This document shows, piece after piece, positions 1 to 8,448 of a stretch of DNA of 64,000 nucleotides. Within the stretch, counting starts at the first letter, position 1; each line of letters starts with the position of its first letter. The notes under the pieces were generated by a model that searched no databases, had not been told where the DNA came from, and saw only the letters and a program-made list of their open reading frames with translations. A program made the translations under genes and the position numbers. This stretch comes from Paraburkholderia bryophila (lineage in GTDB: Bacteria > Pseudomonadota > Gammaproteobacteria > Burkholderiales > Burkholderiaceae). The stretch is from contig NZ_QLTK01000001.1 of NCBI RefSeq assembly GCF_003269035.1, positions 558,001 through 622,000 of the forward strand, given 5' to 3'.

Positions 1-1
1 C

Positions 2-2095
2 CTGCCCGTGTTCGGCCAGCGCCTCGCCAAACCGAACGACACGCAAATGGACGAGGCGGTCAAGGCCGCCTTCGCCGAGGCGCGCAACACGCGCCGCCAG
101 GTCTACTCTCCGCTGATCTACGACGACGTCGGCAACGGCTACATCACGCTGCAAACGCCGGTGTTCCGCGACCGCGACTTTCTCGGCACGATTGCCGCCG
201 TGTTCTCGGTGGAAGGCATCCTGAAGCACGACATTCCGCCCGAGTTGTCGGCTAAATACAAAATCTCGATCATCGACGTGAACAACCGCGAGTTGACCAC
301 CACGTCGACCCGCCCGCGCCTGCCGCGCGACATGTTCTACGACCTGCCGCTCGACCCGCCGGGTCAGGGCGTCTCGGTACGCGTCTACGCGTTCCCGCAG
401 ATGACCAACTTCACCAACAACACGCTCGTCTGGCTGGTGGCCGGCCTGTCGTGCTTCGTGTTGTGGAGTCTGTGGAGTTTGTGGAAGCACACCCGGCAAC
501 GTTTCGAAGCGCAGCAGGCGCTGTACGCCGAAGCGTTCTTCCGCCGCGCGATGGAAAACTCCGTGCTGATCGGTATGCGCGTGCTCGACATGCACGGCCG
601 CATCACCCACGTGAATCCGGCGTTCTGCCGCATGACCGGCTGGGACGAAAGCGATCTGGTCGGCAAGAACGCGCCGTTCGCCTACTGGCCGCGCGATTCG
701 TACCCGGAAATGCAGCGCCAGCTCGACATGACGCTGCGCGGCAAGGCGCCGTCGTCGGGCTTCGAACTGCGGGTGCGCCGCAAGGACGGTTCGACCTTCC
801 ACGCCCGTCTCTACGTGTCGCCGCTGATCGACAGCTCGGGCCGCCAGACCGGCTGGATGTCGTCCATGACCGACATCACCGAACCGAAACGCGCGCGCGA
901 AGAACTCGCCGCCGCGCACGAGCGCTTCACCACGGTGCTCGAAAGCCTCGACGCCGCCGTGTCCGTGCTGGCCGCCGACGAAGCCGAGCTGCTGTTCGCC
1001 AACCGCTACTACCGCCATCTGTTCGGGATTCGTCCGGACGGCCATCTGGAACTCGCGGGCGGCGGGTTCGATAGCGCACAGGCCTCGTCCGATTCGATCG
1101 ATATGGTCGATACCTACGCGGGCCTGCCCGCCGCGGCGCTGACCGAAAGCACCGCCGACGCCCAGGAAATCTACGTGCAAAGCGCCCAGAAATGGTTCGA
1201 AGTGCGCCGCCAGTACATTCAGTGGGTGGACGGCCACCTCGCGCAGATGCAGATCGCGACCGACATCACCACCCGCAAGCAGGCGCAGGAACTGTCGCGC
1301 CAGCAGGACGAAAAACTGCAGTTCACCAGCCGCCTGATGACGATGGGCGAAATGGCCTCGTCGCTCGCGCACGAGCTGAACCAGCCGCTCGCCGCCATCA
1401 ATAACTATTGCTCCGGCACCGTGGCGCTGGTTAAATCCGGTCGAACCACGCCCGACAATCTGCTGCCGGTGCTCGAAAAGACTGCCCAGCAGGCGGTGCG
1501 GGCAGGCATGATCATCCGGCGCATTCGCGAGTTCGTGAAACGCAGCGAGCCGAAGCGGCAAGCCACGCGCGTCGCCGATATCGTCGCGGACGCGGTGGGT
1601 CTCGCCGAGATCGAAGTGCGCAAACGGCGCATTCGCATCGTCACCGATCTGCGTTCGCGTCTGCCGGTGATCTACGTCGACCCGGTGCTGATCGAGCAGG
1701 TGCTGGTCAACCTGCTGAAGAACGGCGCCGAAGCCATGGCCGAAGCGCGCCCGAATGCGGTGGATCCGGTGATCCGCGTGGTCGTGCGGCTGGAGAGCGG
1801 GTTTGTCTGCATCAGTGTCGTCGACCAGGGTCCGGGCGTCGACGAAGCGACAGCCGAGCGGCTGTTCGAACCGTTTTACAGCACCAAGTCCGATGGTATG
1901 GGCATGGGGCTGAACATTTGCCGTTCGATTATCGAATCGCACCGCGGTCGTCTGTGGGTGGTCAACAACGTCGAGTCCGACGGTCACATCACAGGCGCCA
2001 CGTTCCATTGCAGTCTGCCTATTGGAGAGCCTGACGGCCCGAGCAACGGCGGGTCAGAGGCGCCGACACCACAAACCGTTACGGGAGAGCTATGA
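2..2095 (+). CDS. PAS-domain membrane sensor histidine kinase (5' end outside window)
   Basis: Sensor kinase of a two-component system. The reading frame is open to the left edge, so the N-terminus is missing; the GTG at base 8 is internal. The visible protein has an extracytoplasmic Cache-like sensory region, a transmembrane helix (nt 416-480), two PAS domains (about nt 530-890 and 900-1290), a HisKA dimerisation domain with LAHELNQPLAA (phospho-accepting His at nt 1370) and a HATPase domain with N box LLKNGAEA, G1 DQGPGVDE and G2 GMGMGLNI. All catalytic motifs look intact. Its TGA overlaps the ATG of the following FixJ-type regulator by 4 bp, so the two are translationally coupled. The HisKA/HATPase part resembles FixL/DctB-type kinases, but no heme-PAS signature could be verified and the signal is unknown. 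Confidence 0.9.
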   Translation: MPVFGQRLAKPNDTQMDEAVKAAFAEARNTRRQVYSPLIYDDVGNGYITLQTPVFRDRDFLGTIAAVFSVEGILKHDIPPELSAKYKISIIDVNNRELTTTSTRPRLPRDMFYDLPLDPPGQGVSVRVYAFPQMTNFTNNTLVWLVAGLSCFVLWSLWSLWKHTRQRFEAQQALYAEAFFRRAMENSVLIGMRVLDMHGRITHVNPAFCRMTGWDESDLVGKNAPFAYWPRDSYPEMQRQLDMTLRGKAPSSGFELRVRRKDGSTFHARLYVSPLIDSSGRQTGWMSSMTDITEPKRAREELAAAHERFTTVLESLDAAVSVLAADEAELLFANRYYRHLFGIRPDGHLELAGGGFDSAQASSDSIDMVDTYAGLPAAALTESTADAQEIYVQSAQKWFEVRRQYIQWVDGHLAQMQIATDITTRKQAQELSRQQDEKLQFTSRLMTMGEMASSLAHELNQPLAAINNYCSGTVALVKSGRTTPDNLLPVLEKTAQQAVRAGMIIRRIREFVKRSEPKRQATRVADIVADAVGLAEIEVRKRRIRIVTDLRSRLPVIYVDPVLIEQVLVNLLKNGAEAMAEARPNAVDPVIRVVVRLESGFVCISVVDQGPGVDEATAERLFEPFYSTKSDGMGMGLNICRSIIESHRGRLWVVNNVESDGHITGATFHCSLPIGEPDGPSNGGSEAPTPQTVTGEL

Positions 2096-2736
2096 ACAGC
2101 CCAGTCACCACACAGGAAACCGTCTTTGTCGTCGACGACGATGAGGCCGTACGAGATTCGCTGCGCTGGCTACTGGAGGCGAACGGCTACCGCGTGCAGT
2201 GCTTCTCCGGTGCCGAGCAGTTCCTCGACGCCTGGCACCCGCATCAGCAACCGGGCCAGATCGCGTGTCTGATTCTCGATGTACGGATGTCCGGCATGAG
2301 CGGACTCGAATTGCAGGAACGCCTGATCGCCGACAACGCAGTGTTGCCGATCATCTTCGTGACGGGTCACGGCGACGTGCCGATGGCGGTGTCGACGATG
2401 AAAAAAGGCGCGATGGACTTCATCGAAAAACCGTTCGACGAAGCCGAATTGCGCAAGCTGGTCGAGCGCATGCTCGACAAGGCGCGCAGCGAAAGCACCA
2501 GCGTTCAGCAACAACGCGCCGCCGCCGAACGTCTGGGCAAGCTGACCGCGCGTGAGCACCAGGTGCTGGAGCGCATCATCGCCGGCCGCCTGAACAAGCA
2601 GATCGCCGACGACCTCGGCATCAGCATCAAGACGGTCGAAGCGCATCGCGCGAACATCATGGAAAAGCTCAACGTCAACACGGTCGCCGATCTGCTGCGA
2701 CTGGCGCTGTCGAACAAGCCGCAACAGGCGCAGTAA
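2092..2736 (+). CDS. FixJ-family two-component response regulator
   Basis: DNA-binding response regulator of 214 residues, the partner of the kinase immediately upstream (ATGA overlap). The receiver domain (about 10-125) has the acidic pocket DDD at 15-17, the phosphorylatable Asp63 in LILDVRMSG, and the conserved Lys in EKPF. The C-terminal LuxR-type helix-turn-helix (about 145-205) carries LTAREHQVLERI and KTVEAHRANIMEKL, typical of FixJ/NarL output domains. The next genes on the same strand are separated by more than 600 bp and have their own promoter, so the regulated target is probably elsewhere, perhaps upstream of the window. The family assignment is firm; the physiological role is not known. 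Confidence 0.93.
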   Translation: MNSPVTTQETVFVVDDDEAVRDSLRWLLEANGYRVQCFSGAEQFLDAWHPHQQPGQIACLILDVRMSGMSGLELQERLIADNAVLPIIFVTGHGDVPMAVSTMKKGAMDFIEKPFDEAELRKLVERMLDKARSESTSVQQQRAAAERLGKLTAREHQVLERIIAGRLNKQIADDLGISIKTVEAHRANIMEKLNVNTVADLLRLALSNKPQQAQ

Positions 2737-3065
2737 GACCGGCAGCGGCGCTCGCCGCTACACGCCGAGCTGAAATCTGAATGGTGGAACACGGCCGGAC
2801 TCGCGACATGGTCCGGCCCGAGGCGCCCTCGCTCGCCAGGCATGTGCGCCGGCATGCTTCTCCGCGTCTGCGCCTTCCCATGCTGCTATGCTTCTCACGT
2901 TCCCGCCGCCCTGCTTCTCGCCTTCCCGCCGCCCCGCTTCTTGTCCTCTCCCGCACCGCAGTAAAAATTCAGCGTCTCGCGTCGATACGCCACCTCGTGC
3001 GAATCGTTACGCATGACTCAGCAATCGCTTACACCCGTCTGAAACTACGTTTTCCTCTGACTTGA

Positions 3066-3094
3066 TTGACAAGCCTCTCTGCGCGCCCTAATTT
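3066..3094 (+). promoter_or_regulatory. sigma-70 type promoter for DUF3300-DUF2950 genes
   Basis: Exact -35 TTGACA (3066-3071), 17-bp spacer, and -10 TAATTT (3089-3094); predicted transcription start near 3101. This is among the best sigma-70 matches in the window and implies a leader of about 290 nt before the GTG start. Confidence 0.65.
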
Positions 3095-3336
3095 AAACAG
3101 AGCACCTTAACGGGAATGGCTGATGCACGATCAACACGGAATGACGTGCCGCGAACGCCGCATGCAGGGTCGACCGACCGTGCAAAGCAACGGCCATCGC
3201 ACATCCGGCCGATTCGTTCCCGTCCCGCGTCTCACCCGCCTTGCCGTCGCAACGCTAAACGCGTGCCGTCCCGCCTCGCCGCTGCCTGTTTTTACACAGT
3301 CGTTTGCTGCGCCGTCCGCTTCATTGCCGTGAACCG

Positions 3337-3354
3337 GCGCAGCTTTAGCTGCGC
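3337..3354 (+). promoter_or_regulatory. hairpin in the leader of the DUF3300 gene
   Basis: Perfect 7-bp inverted repeat, GCGCAGC, loop TTTA, GCTGCGC, lying 27 nt upstream of the Shine-Dalgarno sequence. There is no T tract, so it is not a classic terminator. The TTTA loop flanked by GC arms resembles the hairpins in the 54-bp repeats upstream of codA, so it may belong to a genome-wide palindrome family. Confidence 0.5.
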
Positions 3355-3394
3355 ATCGACGTCTCGCGTCTCATCCAACCGGGAGGATTTCATC

Positions 3395-4708
3395 GTGAAA
3401 CGATCCGGAGCACACCGCTCGCGTGTGATGCTGGTTTGCGCCGCTCTGGCCGGGGCGCCGCTCTTCGTCGGACTGCTCGCGCCGAGCGCGGTCCACGCGC
3501 AAAGCGCGCCGAAGATGTCGAACCAGCAACTCGACTCGCTGACCGCGCCGATTGCCCTCTATCCCGACGCGCTGCTCGCCCAGGTGCTGATGGCCTCGAC
3601 CTTTCCGCAGGACGTGCAGGCCGCGGCCGCGTGGTCCAAATCGAACTCGAAGCTGCAAGGCGACGACGCCGTCAAGGCGGTCGCCTCCGAACCGTGGGAT
3701 CCGAGCGTGCAGTCGCTGGTCGCGTTTCCGCAGGTGCTCGCCACGATGGCCTCGAAACCCGACTGGGTCGCGCAACTGGGCACCGCCTTTCTCGGCCAGT
3801 CCAACGACGTGATGGACTCCGTGCAACGCTTGCGCAAGCAGGCGCAGGCTGCCGGCAATCTGAAGACGAGCTCGCAGCAGAAGGTCGTGGTCGAGCAGAG
3901 CACGATTCAGATCGTGCCGGCCAATCCGCAGGTGGTCTACGTGCCGACCTATAACCCGACCGTGGTGTACGGCACCTGGCCCTACCCCGCGTATCCACCG
4001 GTGTATGTACCGCCGCCGCCCGGCTATGCGATCGCGAGCGGTTTCGCCGCGGGGCTCGCGTTCGGCGCCGGCGTCGCCGTGGCCAATTCGCTGTGGGGCG
4101 GCTTCAACTGGAATACCCATGACGTCAACATCAACGTCAATCGCTACAACAACGTCAACGTGAACAACCGGCTCAACGTCAACAGCAACACGACGAACTG
4201 GAACCGCAACGCCAACGTCAACCGCAACGTCAACAACGCGAATCTGAATCGCAACGGCAATAACAACCTCGGCAGTGCGCAGCGCGATGCTTATCGTGGC
4301 CGCGACGACGCCCGCGCAGAGGCGCAGCAGACCCTGCAGAATCGCACCGGACAAAATCTGGGCGGCAGTGCGAGCCAACGCGTGCAAGGGATTCACCAGG
4401 GCGGTACGGCGAACGCCGACTTGCAGAATCGCGCGCAAAACGTCAATCGCGATAACGCGCTGCGCGGCGCCGGCGACGGCAACAACGCCCGCCAGGACAT
4501 GCAGCGCGGCCAGGCGAGCCGCGATTCGCTCGCGAATCGCGGCGGTGAGCAACGCACGGGCGGCGGGCTCGGCGCCAATGGCGGCGGTCAACAGCGCACG
4601 GGCGGCGGGTTCGGCGCGAATGGCGGCGGCGGCCAGCGCGGCGGGGGCGGTGGCGGCAGGCTCGGTGGCGGGGGCGGCGGCGAACGCCATTTCGGCCGCG
4701 GCCGTTGA
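3395..4708 (+). CDS. secreted DUF3300 family protein with Asn- and Gly-rich tail
   Basis: Exported protein of unknown function. The GTG start is chosen because GGGAGGA lies 7 nt upstream and because a clean signal peptide follows (basic n-region, hydrophobic core, cleavage after VHA at about residue 35). Residues ~42-220 match the DUF3300 family, with LDSLTAPIALYPDALLAQVL and repeated FPQ motifs. A short hydrophobic Gly/Ala segment (about 210-235) is followed by an Asn-rich stretch of NxN repeats and a Gly/Arg-rich C-terminal tail. The protein is 437 residues. It is followed after 20 bp by a DUF2950 gene, a pairing frequently seen in proteobacteria. The low-complexity tail suggests a cell-surface or periplasmic assembly role, but that is inference. 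Confidence 0.85.
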   Translation: MKRSGAHRSRVMLVCAALAGAPLFVGLLAPSAVHAQSAPKMSNQQLDSLTAPIALYPDALLAQVLMASTFPQDVQAAAAWSKSNSKLQGDDAVKAVASEPWDPSVQSLVAFPQVLATMASKPDWVAQLGTAFLGQSNDVMDSVQRLRKQAQAAGNLKTSSQQKVVVEQSTIQIVPANPQVVYVPTYNPTVVYGTWPYPAYPPVYVPPPPGYAIASGFAAGLAFGAGVAVANSLWGGFNWNTHDVNINVNRYNNVNVNNRLNVNSNTTNWNRNANVNRNVNNANLNRNGNNNLGSAQRDAYRGRDDARAEAQQTLQNRTGQNLGGSASQRVQGIHQGGTANADLQNRAQNVNRDNALRGAGDGNNARQDMQRGQASRDSLANRGGEQRTGGGLGANGGGQQRTGGGFGANGGGGQRGGGGGGRLGGGGGGERHFGRGR

Positions 4709-4728
4709 ACGATCAAGAGGAGTCTCTG

Positions 4729-5673
4729 ATGATGCGCTTATCCCCACGCGGCGCGTTGCGCGCCCACCTTGCGACACGCGCCGCCGAGTTCGGCACGGCG
4801 GCCACGCTGCTGATAGCCTCGGCCTTGCTGATGGGCGCGCCGGCCGCGCACGCTCAAGCGGTCTACCCCAGTGCCGACGACGCCGCCAACGCGTTCGTCG
4901 ACGCCCTCTCGCGTAACGACGAAGGGGCGCTCAAACACGTGCTCGGCAGCGACTACCATCGCTTCATTCCCACCGAAGGCATTGGCCAGGACGATATCTA
5001 CGCGTTCCTCGGCGCCTGGTCGAAGGGTCACCAGATCGTCGATGACCCGGCCACCGGCAACGGCCACGCGAGCGCCCATCTGGCTGTGGGCGACAGCGGC
5101 TGGACCCTGCCGATTCCGCTCGTGCAGGCCGCGCACGGCTGGCGCTTCGACCCGCCCGCGGCGCGCAACGAGATGCTGACGCGCCGGATCGGCCGTAACG
5201 AGCGCGCGGCGATCATGACTTCGCTCGCCTACCTCGATGCGCAAAACGATTATCACAACCTGACGCAGCGCTACGCCGAACGCTTCGTCAGCACGCCGGG
5301 ACAGCACGACGGCCTGTACTGGGCGACGGCGCCCGGCGAAACGGAAAGCCCGCTCGGCCCGCTCGCCGCGACGATGCCGAACGGCACGCTGCCCAAGGAG
5401 GCCTATCACGGCTATCACTACCGGATCCTGACCGCGCAGGGTGCGCACGCGAAGGGCGGCGCGCAGAACTACCGGGTGAACGGATCGATGACCGGCGGGT
5501 TCGGGCTGATCGCGTCGCCGGCCGACTATGGCAAGACCGGCGTGATGAGCTTTATCGTCAACCGGGACGGGCAGGTGTATCAGAAGAATCTCGGTCCGCA
5601 GACCGCGCGGGCGGCGGCCGCGATCCGGGCGTTCGATCCGGACGATAGCTGGCAGGCGGTGCAGCAGCCTTAG
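4729..5673 (+). CDS. secreted DUF2950 family protein
   Basis: Exported protein of 314 residues with no established function. The start is the first of two consecutive ATGs, with AGAGGA 7 nt upstream; a TTG 24 bp earlier is not supported. A long signal peptide ends near APAAHA (about residue 38). The mature part contains the DUF2950 hallmarks: YPSADDAANAFVDAL near the N-terminus, then GLYWA, YHGYHYRILTAQG and GFGLIASPADYGKTGVMSF near the C-terminus. It lies 20 bp after the DUF3300 gene and shares its promoter, so the two probably act together in the envelope. The family call is firm; the function is unknown. Confidence 0.85.
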   Translation: MMRLSPRGALRAHLATRAAEFGTAATLLIASALLMGAPAAHAQAVYPSADDAANAFVDALSRNDEGALKHVLGSDYHRFIPTEGIGQDDIYAFLGAWSKGHQIVDDPATGNGHASAHLAVGDSGWTLPIPLVQAAHGWRFDPPAARNEMLTRRIGRNERAAIMTSLAYLDAQNDYHNLTQRYAERFVSTPGQHDGLYWATAPGETESPLGPLAATMPNGTLPKEAYHGYHYRILTAQGAHAKGGAQNYRVNGSMTGGFGLIASPADYGKTGVMSFIVNRDGQVYQKNLGPQTARAAAAIRAFDPDDSWQAVQQP

Positions 5674-5806
5674 CGGCCCCAACGTGTGGCCGCGTCGAAG
5701 CAGGCGTCGCAAACGCGTCGCGCGGCCCGAATCGCTGCGTTGTCCAACGCATGATCTACCTCGCTCGCGACCGGGAATCCGTACGCGGCGCGTCATGTTG
5801 CGCCGG

Positions 5807-5812
5807 TATAAT
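5807..5812 (+). promoter_or_regulatory. candidate -10 element upstream of folD
   Basis: Exact TATAAT about 146 bp upstream of the folD ATG. No good -35 hexamer is seen at 16-18 bp, so the assignment is tentative. The remaining bases between the DUF2950 stop and folD show no gene. Confidence 0.4.
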
Positions 5813-5958
5813 GGCGGACTTCGCAGTGGCGCCTATCTCCGATTCGCGCCGCGCGCTTTTCAGGCGGCGACCCGCTCCCGTCGAAAAGCGCCATCGCGTG
5901 GTGCGCTTGCGTGCCCGTGCCCTGCCCCGCTTTTCAAACTGCCCATCTCGACCCGACC

Positions 5959-6819
5959 ATGACAGCCAAACTGATCGACGGCCTCGCCCTTTCCCAGACC
6001 CTGCGCGCCGAGGTCGCCACGCGCGCCGCCGCGTTGACCGCCCGCGGCCATCAGCCTGGCCTCGCCGTGGTGCTGGTCGGCGACAACCCGGCTAGCGAAG
6101 TTTATGTGCGCAACAAGGTCAAGGCCTGCCACGACAACGGCCTGGGTTCGTCGTTCGACCGTTATCCGGCCGATCTGCCGGAAGCCGAACTGCTCGCGCG
6201 CATCGACGAACTGAACCGCGATCCGCGCATTCACGGCATTCTGGTGCAACTGCCGCTGCCTAAGCATATCGACAGCCACAAGGTGATCGAGGCGATCGCG
6301 CCCGAGAAGGACGTGGACGGCTTTCACGTCGCCAACGCCGGCGCGTTGATGACCGGCCGCCCGCTGTTCCGTCCGTGCACGCCGTATGGCGTGATGAAAA
6401 TGCTCGCCGCCTACGATATCCCGCTGCAAGGCGCCAACGCGGTGGTCATCGGCCGCTCGAACATCGTCGGCAAGCCGATGGCGCTGCTGTTGCTCGAAGC
6501 CGGCGCAACGGTCACGATCTGCCATAGCAAGACGCGCGATCTGGCCGCCCATACGCGCAATGCCGACGTGGTGGTCGCCGCCACCGGCCTGCGCAACATC
6601 CTGACGGCGGACATGGTCAAGCCGGGCGCGGCGGTGATCGACGTCGGCATGAATCGCGACGAAAACGGGAAACTTTGCGGCGACGTCGATTTCGCGGGCG
6701 TCAAGGAAGTGGCCGGCTACATCACGCCGGTGCCGGGCGGCGTCGGCCCGATGACCATCACGATGCTGCTGGTCAATACGATCGAAGCCGCCGAGCGCGA
6801 AGCGGCCGCGCACGCATAA
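5959..6819 (+). CDS. folD: bifunctional methylenetetrahydrofolate dehydrogenase/cyclohydrolase
   Basis: Cytoplasmic enzyme of one-carbon metabolism: it oxidises 5,10-methylene-THF with NADP+ and hydrolyses the methenyl product to 10-formyl-THF. At 286 residues it has the normal family length when started at the ATG of MTAKLIDG; the in-frame ATG 48 bp earlier adds an unconserved extension. Visible family features are YVRNKVKAC with the catalytic Lys, [15 protein letters not shown], the nucleotide-binding [13 protein letters not shown], and the signature [15 protein letters not shown]. It appears monocistronic; the next gene is convergent. Confidence 0.97.
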   Translation: MTAKLIDGLALSQTLRAEVATRAAALTARGHQPGLAVVLVGDNPASEVYVRNKVKACHDNGLGSSFDRYPADLPEAELLARIDELNRDPRIHGILVQLPLPKHIDSHKVIEAIAPEKDVDGFHVANAGALMTGRPLFRPCTPYGVMKMLAAYDIPLQGANAVVIGRSNIVGKPMALLLLEAGATVTICHSKTRDLAAHTRNADVVVAATGLRNILTADMVKPGAAVIDVGMNRDENGKLCGDVDFAGVKEVAGYITPVPGGVGPMTITMLLVNTIEAAEREAAAHA

Positions 6820-7040
6820 AGGCTGAAGGGGAAAGCCGGCGGCGTGGATTCGCCCGCCGGCAAGCGGTCGAAGCGGCTGCCGCGAGTGCCGATTTCAAGA
6901 TCCGCGCCATGGGCTCGGTGTCGGTACTGGAGCTTCACGGCACGGATCCTTCAGCGTCACGCTCAGACCGGCCAATGTCGCGGTACTGCCGGAGTGTCGG
7001 CTACGGGGTCCATTCCGGGCACCCTGCCACCACCCTCGCC

Positions 7041-8153
7041 TCACCCCGCCTGATCCCCCGCCGCCATGCCCGTGGCAAGCGGCGTCTCACGGCGCGCCAG
7101 CCGCGCGCGGCACCACTTCAGCACCGGCCGCTCCACGCAGTGCCACGACAGCGCCGCGCACAGCAGGATCAACGGCGCGGCGATTAGCACCGCCGTCACA
7201 TGACTCAGCTGCGGCGCGATATTCGCAATGCATTGCTGCACCATGAAGCCGTACAGATAGATCCCATACGAGTAATCGTGGCGCGGCACGAAGCGCCGCA
7301 GCAGCGGCGTCGTGCCGACCCACAGCACGCCGTACACGAAGGCCAGATAGAACAGCGGCTGCGCGCCGGCGGTATCGCGGAACACGAGGAACACCATCGT
7401 CAGCCCGAGCGCCGTCAGGCCGCTCAGGTCGATCCGTTCGCGCCATCCGTAGAGCACCATGCCCAGCATGAAGAAGGGCTCCGGCCAGAACGAGTACCCG
7501 CCGGGCGTTTCGCTGAAATCGCGCAAGCCGATCTGGAAATGCGGCACATGCACACGTAGCACGAAGGCCGCGCCACCCAGCGCCGCCGCCAGCACCACGC
7601 CGCGCGCACTGGACAGCAACCCCAGCAGGCCGGTCACGAGCACGATCAGATAGCAGCGCACTTCGAGCGGCAGCGTCCACAGCGGGCCGCAGATGTCGAC
7701 CGGAAAGCGGTTGTGCTCGAACACACCGGGCAGCGCCCAGCCGGTTTTCAGCACGATGGTCGAGAAGTTGTCGAGGTTGGCCCACGTCATGCCGGACGCG
7801 AAATAGTCGCGCAGCGGCAGCGTGGTGAACAACGGTCCAATGACGAACACCGTCACCAGCGAGCCCATCGCCACCGCCGGCCACAAACGCGCGATGCGCA
7901 ACGCCGCGAAGCGCGGCACCGAGCGTTGCCGGTCGAAGCTCGCGGTCACCAGCATGCCGCTCAGCAGGAAGAACGCGTACACGCCGAGCGCGCCGAAACC
8001 GTCGAAACCGAGCGCGTTCTGGACCCAGTCCGTGGTGCCGTCGGGCGCCTGCAGCAGATACGAGTGGCCATACACGACGGCCACGGCGGCCAGAAGCCGC
8101 ACGAGGTCGAAGTTGTTGCCGTTGCGCGATAGAGCGTGCGAAAGCGGGTTCAT
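7041..8153 (-). CDS. acyltransferase-3 family integral membrane protein
   Basis: Predicted membrane O-acyltransferase of the OafA/YrhL (Acyl_transf_3) family, which transfers acyl groups to cell-surface sugars or exported molecules. The protein is 370 residues with about ten hydrophobic helices. It opens with the typical NFDLVRLLAAVAVVYGHSYL, holding the conserved Arg and His of helix 1. No SGNH extension is present. The gene stands alone, convergent with folD and divergent from the oligopeptidase gene, so the acceptor molecule cannot be deduced from context. Confidence 0.85.
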   Translation of the reverse strand: MNPLSHALSRNGNNFDLVRLLAAVAVVYGHSYLLQAPDGTTDWVQNALGFDGFGALGVYAFFLLSGMLVTASFDRQRSVPRFAALRIARLWPAVAMGSLVTVFVIGPLFTTLPLRDYFASGMTWANLDNFSTIVLKTGWALPGVFEHNRFPVDICGPLWTLPLEVRCYLIVLVTGLLGLLSSARGVVLAAALGGAAFVLRVHVPHFQIGLRDFSETPGGYSFWPEPFFMLGMVLYGWRERIDLSGLTALGLTMVFLVFRDTAGAQPLFYLAFVYGVLWVGTTPLLRRFVPRHDYSYGIYLYGFMVQQCIANIAPQLSHVTAVLIAAPLILLCAALSWHCVERPVLKWCRARLARRETPLATGMAAGDQAG

Positions 8154-8448
8154 CGATACCTCTCAGGCAAAAAACGTTGCCGGCCGGTGATCGAGGACCG
8201 GCAGCGACACGTCACTTTGCGGCACGGCAGCAATCAGCACCGTTCGCTGTCGCACAAACGCGCGGCGGCGCAGGTCCGCGCGCGTGGGACAGCGTGAGAC
8301 GAGCCGATCTGATAATTTGTGTGCCGACGGATTGGAATCGGCGTGCCCTGCCCCAATAATGTCGATATCGGGTGTTTATCGCCGTCTCCTTGAGGGACGC
8401 CCGCCGACCCACCGACTACCCGTTCACTCGCGTCAGACAGGAAGCCTT

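Larger units (their letters stand above)
2737..3394 (+). other. intergenic region and long leader of the DUF3300 gene
   Basis: The first ~320 bases after the response regulator show no convincing gene. A consensus-like promoter lies at 3066-3094, followed by a transcribed leader of roughly 290 nt and a 7-bp hairpin at 3337-3354. The reading frame of the downstream gene stays open back to 3116, but that extension is Arg/Pro-rich and would bury the signal peptide, so it is regarded as leader rather than protein. Confidence 0.6.

Noticed and set aside
3116..3394. N-terminal extension of the DUF3300 protein
   Set aside because: Extension is not protein-like, would hide the signal peptide, and a good ribosome-binding site precedes the GTG at 3395.
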